A stretch of 64,000 bases of DNA, taken from positions 1,178,001-1,242,000 of the forward strand of contig CP129291.1 of assembly GCA_030437565.1 (NCBI GenBank), given 5' to 3'. Origin of the DNA: Terrilactibacillus sp. S3-3. Its GTDB lineage: Bacteria > Bacillota > Bacilli > Bacillales > Sporolactobacillaceae. Below are positions 61,977-64,000 of this stretch, piece by piece. Made by a program: the position numbers and the translations under genes. The notes beneath the pieces are model-generated. The model did not search any database, was not told the origin of the DNA, and saw nothing but the letters and a program-made list of their open reading frames with translations. The first letter of the stretch is position 1. The number at the start of each line of letters is the position of its first letter.

Positions 61977-62898
61977 TCACTCCTTCCGAAGAATAATCGC
62001 GGATGGCTCCGCCTGTCACAATAGAATGGTCATCTTTCACGCCGACTATGCCGAGATCAGTGCATTTTCCCGTCAGCCATTCCATCCCCTTTTCCCATCC
62101 TAATATGATCATGCATTTGGCGTACACTTCAGCGGTTGGCAGATCGGGCGCCATCACGCTTGCTTGAATGAGATCTGAATCCGAGCTTTGGCTTGTGCGC
62201 GGGTCGAGAATATGATGATGAGTCTTTCCAGTTTCGTCTTTCCAGCTTCGTTTTATCGTACTGCTTGTCGCAATGCCTGCTGACCTGTCGAGCTTGAATG
62301 AGAATAACTTCTTTCCCCAGGATTCGGGAGCCGAAATGGTAATGTTCCAGTTTTCTTTCGGCTTTCCCCAGACAATAATATCCCCGCCTGCTGCAATCCC
62401 GCCGCACTCGGCCTTTTTCCCCTGTAATTGATTGGCAGCCTGCTGGGCAATCCAGCCTTTTCCGATGCCGCCAAGATCAATCGAGGCGCCATGCATGATT
62501 ATCGCTCTCATCCTCGAATTGATTTCCGGCGGCCGAGTATCCCCGTTTTGCCATCTGCCCATCTGTTTATTTTGCTCAGTTCTGCCGAAATGAATTTTTT
62601 CAAAGCTTCGGTCGTAGCCGATGCTGCAAAGTTCGCGTCCAAGATACGGATTAAATAGACCTTCTGTTTCATGGTAGAAATGGTCGGCAGCAAAAATTGC
62701 TTCATACAGTAAATCACTTGGCAAAAAAAAAAGTGTATTCTTAGTTCTATTCAGCTGAGATAATTCGCTTTCCCTTAAGAAACGGCTGAGCGTTTTCTCT
62801 GCGTGGCGGAACCAGGCTTCGGTCTGCCGGCTGTGCCGCTCATTTAAATAGTACGTCTCAATACTCGTATTCATCGCTCGAAAACGATACAACGTCAT
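61942..62898 (-). CDS. ApbE-family FAD:protein FMN transferase
   Basis: Transfers FMN from FAD to a Ser or Thr of a target protein. 318 residues, intact. SIDLGGIGKGWIAQQAANQL and GGIAAGGDIIVWG are the FAD-binding motifs; GIATSSTIKRSW and HHILDPRTSQSS follow; DLPTAEVYAKCMIILG replaces the usual metal-binding ADALSTA-type motif, so metal binding may be altered. No signal peptide or lipobox: it begins MTLYRFRAMNTSIETYYLNE. Translationally coupled to the ferric reductase-like gene and 30 bases after the Ser/Asn-rich gene. Confidence 0.88.
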   Translation of the reverse strand: MTLYRFRAMNTSIETYYLNERHSRQTEAWFRHAEKTLSRFLRESELSQLNRTKNTLFFLPSDLLYEAIFAADHFYHETEGLFNPYLGRELCSIGYDRSFEKIHFGRTEQNKQMGRWQNGDTRPPEINSRMRAIIMHGASIDLGGIGKGWIAQQAANQLQGKKAECGGIAAGGDIIVWGKPKENWNITISAPESWGKKLFSFKLDRSAGIATSSTIKRSWKDETGKTHHHILDPRTSQSSDSDLIQASVMAPDLPTAEVYAKCMIILGWEKGMEWLTGKCTDLGIVGVKDDHSIVTGGAIRDYSSEGVIDFARPANEHS

Positions 62899-62928
62899 TT
62901 CCCCTTTCTATACATCTAATCCTTGTCC

Positions 62929-63303
62929 TCAAGAAGAATGGCCGTTCACTTGGCTATCCTGGCTGTTCTGATCAATGTTCCCACTGTTTTGGTCTCCACT
63001 TGGCGGGCCTTGAATAGTTGAATCACTGTTGTCGTCCGAATTCGTGTTGCCGTATGAATCACTGCTGTTATTCGAATTACCGCCGCTCTCGGAATTATTA
63101 CTGCTATTATCATCTGAAAAGTAGCTCTCGCTGCCGTTAGTCGCATGGTTTGAAGTTGAAGAATTTTTTTTGTTTTCATTAGCAGTATTCGTTGATGTAT
63201 TGGCGCCAGACTGATCATAATTTTCCAAAAGTCCAATAAAACCCGTAAAGATGGCTACGCTGGAGAGGCCGACCATCCATTTTATCCCTTTGTTTTTGGA
63301 CAT
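62929..63303 (-). CDS. Small Ser/Asn/Asp-rich membrane-anchored protein, unknown function
   Basis: 124 residues. Basic start MSKNKGIKW, then one hydrophobic segment MVGLSSVAIFTGFIGLL (residues 10-26), then a low-complexity tail of Ser, Asn, Asp, Gly and Gln facing outside. The sequence YDQSGANTST directly after the membrane segment resembles the ApbE flavinylation motif DxxSGATxT, but has Asn where the modified Thr should be. Ribosome site GAGGAGTG precedes the ATG. First gene of the apbE cluster. Possibly a flavin carrier or simply a disordered extracellular spacer; not recognised as a known family. Confidence 0.7.
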   Translation of the reverse strand: MSKNKGIKWMVGLSSVAIFTGFIGLLENYDQSGANTSTNTANENKKNSSTSNHATNGSESYFSDDNSSNNSESGGNSNNSSDSYGNTNSDDNSDSTIQGPPSGDQNSGNIDQNSQDSQVNGHSS

Positions 63304-63415
63304 CTATTTTTCACTCCTCTTATCACATTTTAACTGATACAATCATAATCGCGATTTATTAAAATAAGATTAACATGATTTATTGACGGGGTATCAGGTT
63401 TTCAATCGTTTTCAC

Positions 63416-63444
63416 TTGATATATAGTGTGAACTTGGGTATATT
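63416..63444 (+). promoter_or_regulatory. Sigma-A promoter of the marR-type gene
   Basis: TTGATA, 17-bp spacer, TATATT. The palindromic operator overlaps its downstream end. On the minus strand TGAAAACGATTGAA (63401-63414) is a weaker cre-like sequence that could concern the divergent apbE cluster. Confidence 0.7.
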
Positions 63445-63461
63445 AATTGATGTATCAATTA
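63444..63461. promoter_or_regulatory. Palindromic operator, MarR type
   Basis: TAATTGAT-GT-ATCAATTA is a perfect 8-bp inverted repeat with a two-base centre, placed at the start point of the MarR gene. This size and composition are typical of MarR dimers, so autoregulation is likely; control of the divergent cluster is possible. Confidence 0.75.
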
Positions 63462-63469
63462 GTTTGGGG

Positions 63470-63892
63470 GTGGCAGCAATTAAGCGTTGTTCGGAGGCGG
63501 ATGAATTATTTTATCGGCTGCACTTGGTCAGCAAGGAAATGAACCGGGCTTTTGAGGCTATTGCCCATACCAGCCTGACTAAACTGGAAATCCTGTTTCA
63601 TATCGATTTACTTGGCGAAGTCGGTCAGATCGAGTTAATCAATCGCCTGAAGTTAGATGCTGCCGCGGTAACACGACATTTGAAACGTTTGGAAACTGAA
63701 GGGTTGATCAATAGAAAAAAGGAAAACAAAGATAAGCGATTATTTTTAGTCACCCTAACTGAACAAGGGCGGATAGAGCAGAAACGGCTGACTCAGATCA
63801 AGGAAGCGCTTCAGGAAGAATATTGTCGGACTTTACCAATGAGCAAGTTATTGCGGCTTCACAGTTCATTGAACATATTTCGCAAAGGATAA
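63470..63892 (+). CDS. MarR-family transcriptional regulator
   Basis: 140 residues from GTG 63470. Winged helix: LTKLEILFHIDLLGEVGQIELINRLKLDAAAVTRHLKRLE-type recognition region (residues 40-80), wing KENKDKRLFLVTLTEQGR. The GTG is chosen because the operator and promoter lie just upstream; a longer frame back to 63383 would cover the promoter. Divergent from the apbE cluster. Its stop codon TAA (63890-63892) is part of the GGATAAAG that opens repeat copy 4. Ligand unknown. Confidence 0.88.
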   Translation: MAAIKRCSEADELFYRLHLVSKEMNRAFEAIAHTSLTKLEILFHIDLLGEVGQIELINRLKLDAAAVTRHLKRLETEGLINRKKENKDKRLFLVTLTEQGRIEQKRLTQIKEALQEEYCRTLPMSKLLRLHSSLNIFRKG

Positions 63893-64000
63893 AGTGAAAC
63901 TTCAGTCAGCGGGAGTTTTTTTCTTCCATCCGTAGTTGCGGCCCACAGGATGTGGCGCCTTTAGTCTGTGTTCCTAAGACCGGGCTTTTACGGGCAGTTA
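63887..64000 (+). repeat. Structured dispersed repeat, copy 4 (overlaps the marR stop, cut by window end)
   Basis: Starts GGATAAAGTGAAACTTC and runs to ACGGGCAGTTA at the window edge. Only one CCACAGGATGTGG hairpin is present: the bases between the two CCACAGGATGTGG motifs of full copies are missing, leaving GTCTGTGT without its ACACAGAC partner. The first stem is also reduced. Same orientation as marR. Confidence 0.85.

Overview
The window is a stretch of chromosome from an endospore-forming member of the Bacillales. Evidence: a small acid-soluble spore protein gene (sspI), gerE with a sigma-K-like promoter, gerM and ytxC; T-box leaders on thrS and pheST; a lysine riboswitch on lysC; TTG and GTG starts behind strong AGGAGG ribosome sites; and gene order that follows the Bacillus subtilis citZ-to-ysnB interval almost throughout. 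Some genes of that interval are missing here (among them ytaF, speD, ytxB, ysdA/B, rnhC, zapA, fadB, ysmA/B) and ysdC survives only as a 3' remnant. The moderate GC content and these losses suggest a relative of the Bacillaceae/Sporolactobacillaceae; the genus cannot be fixed by reading.

Layout: 1-3.3 kb, TCA genes citZ (3' part)-icd-mdh. 3.5-7.4 kb, Pho-box-controlled pstSCAB. 7.7-10.2 kb, phoPR. 10.2-19.9 kb, DNA replication, repair and metabolism (polA, mutM, coaE, gapB, nrdR, dnaB, dnaI, ytxC). 20-23.9 kb, thrS (T-box) and infC-rpmI-rplT (L20 leader, ATT start). 24-29.5 kb, ysdC remnant, sspI (minus strand), an rRNA methylase and pheST (T-box). 29.7-32.6 kb, a BASS-type transporter and acsA with a cre site. 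32.8-38.1 kb, cvpA-like, polX, mutS2, DUF350. 38.4-41.9 kb, nosD-nosL-ABC permease-ABC ATPase without nosZ. 42.3-46.7 kb, fatty-acid degradation (lcfA, fadR with its operator, etfBA). 46.7-54.8 kb, trxA, uvrC, lysC, yslB, sdhCAB. 55-59.6 kb, gerE, racE, gerM, rph, nucleotide pyrophosphatase, phosphodiesterase. 59.7-64 kb, tRNA-Arg(TCT), then an accessory stretch: an AT-rich secreted-protein gene, an acetyltransferase fragment, and a minus-strand Ser/Asn-rich protein-ApbE-ferric reductase-like cluster divergent from a MarR regulator.

Two things dominate. First, nearly every gene longer than about 600 bp carries one to five single-base frameshifts, often in A or T runs, including essential genes (polA, dnaB, dnaI, thrS, infC, pheS, pheT). 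Homology resumes in another frame each time, so these are best read as sequencing/assembly indels; I give each gene its full reconstructed extent and mark the shift sites. Second, a roughly 210-bp structured repeat occurs at least four times (7479-7685, 18782-18996, 24130-24350 on the minus strand, 63887 to the window end), plus a 5' fragment at 56429 and a 15-bp trace at 47153. The four long copies and the 5' fragment all lie 3' of a gene in the same orientation as that gene, and two overlap its stop codon. It folds into conserved stem-loops, including paired hairpins with CAGGA(T/C)G loops. I do not recognise this element, and it is the best candidate here for an undescribed system.
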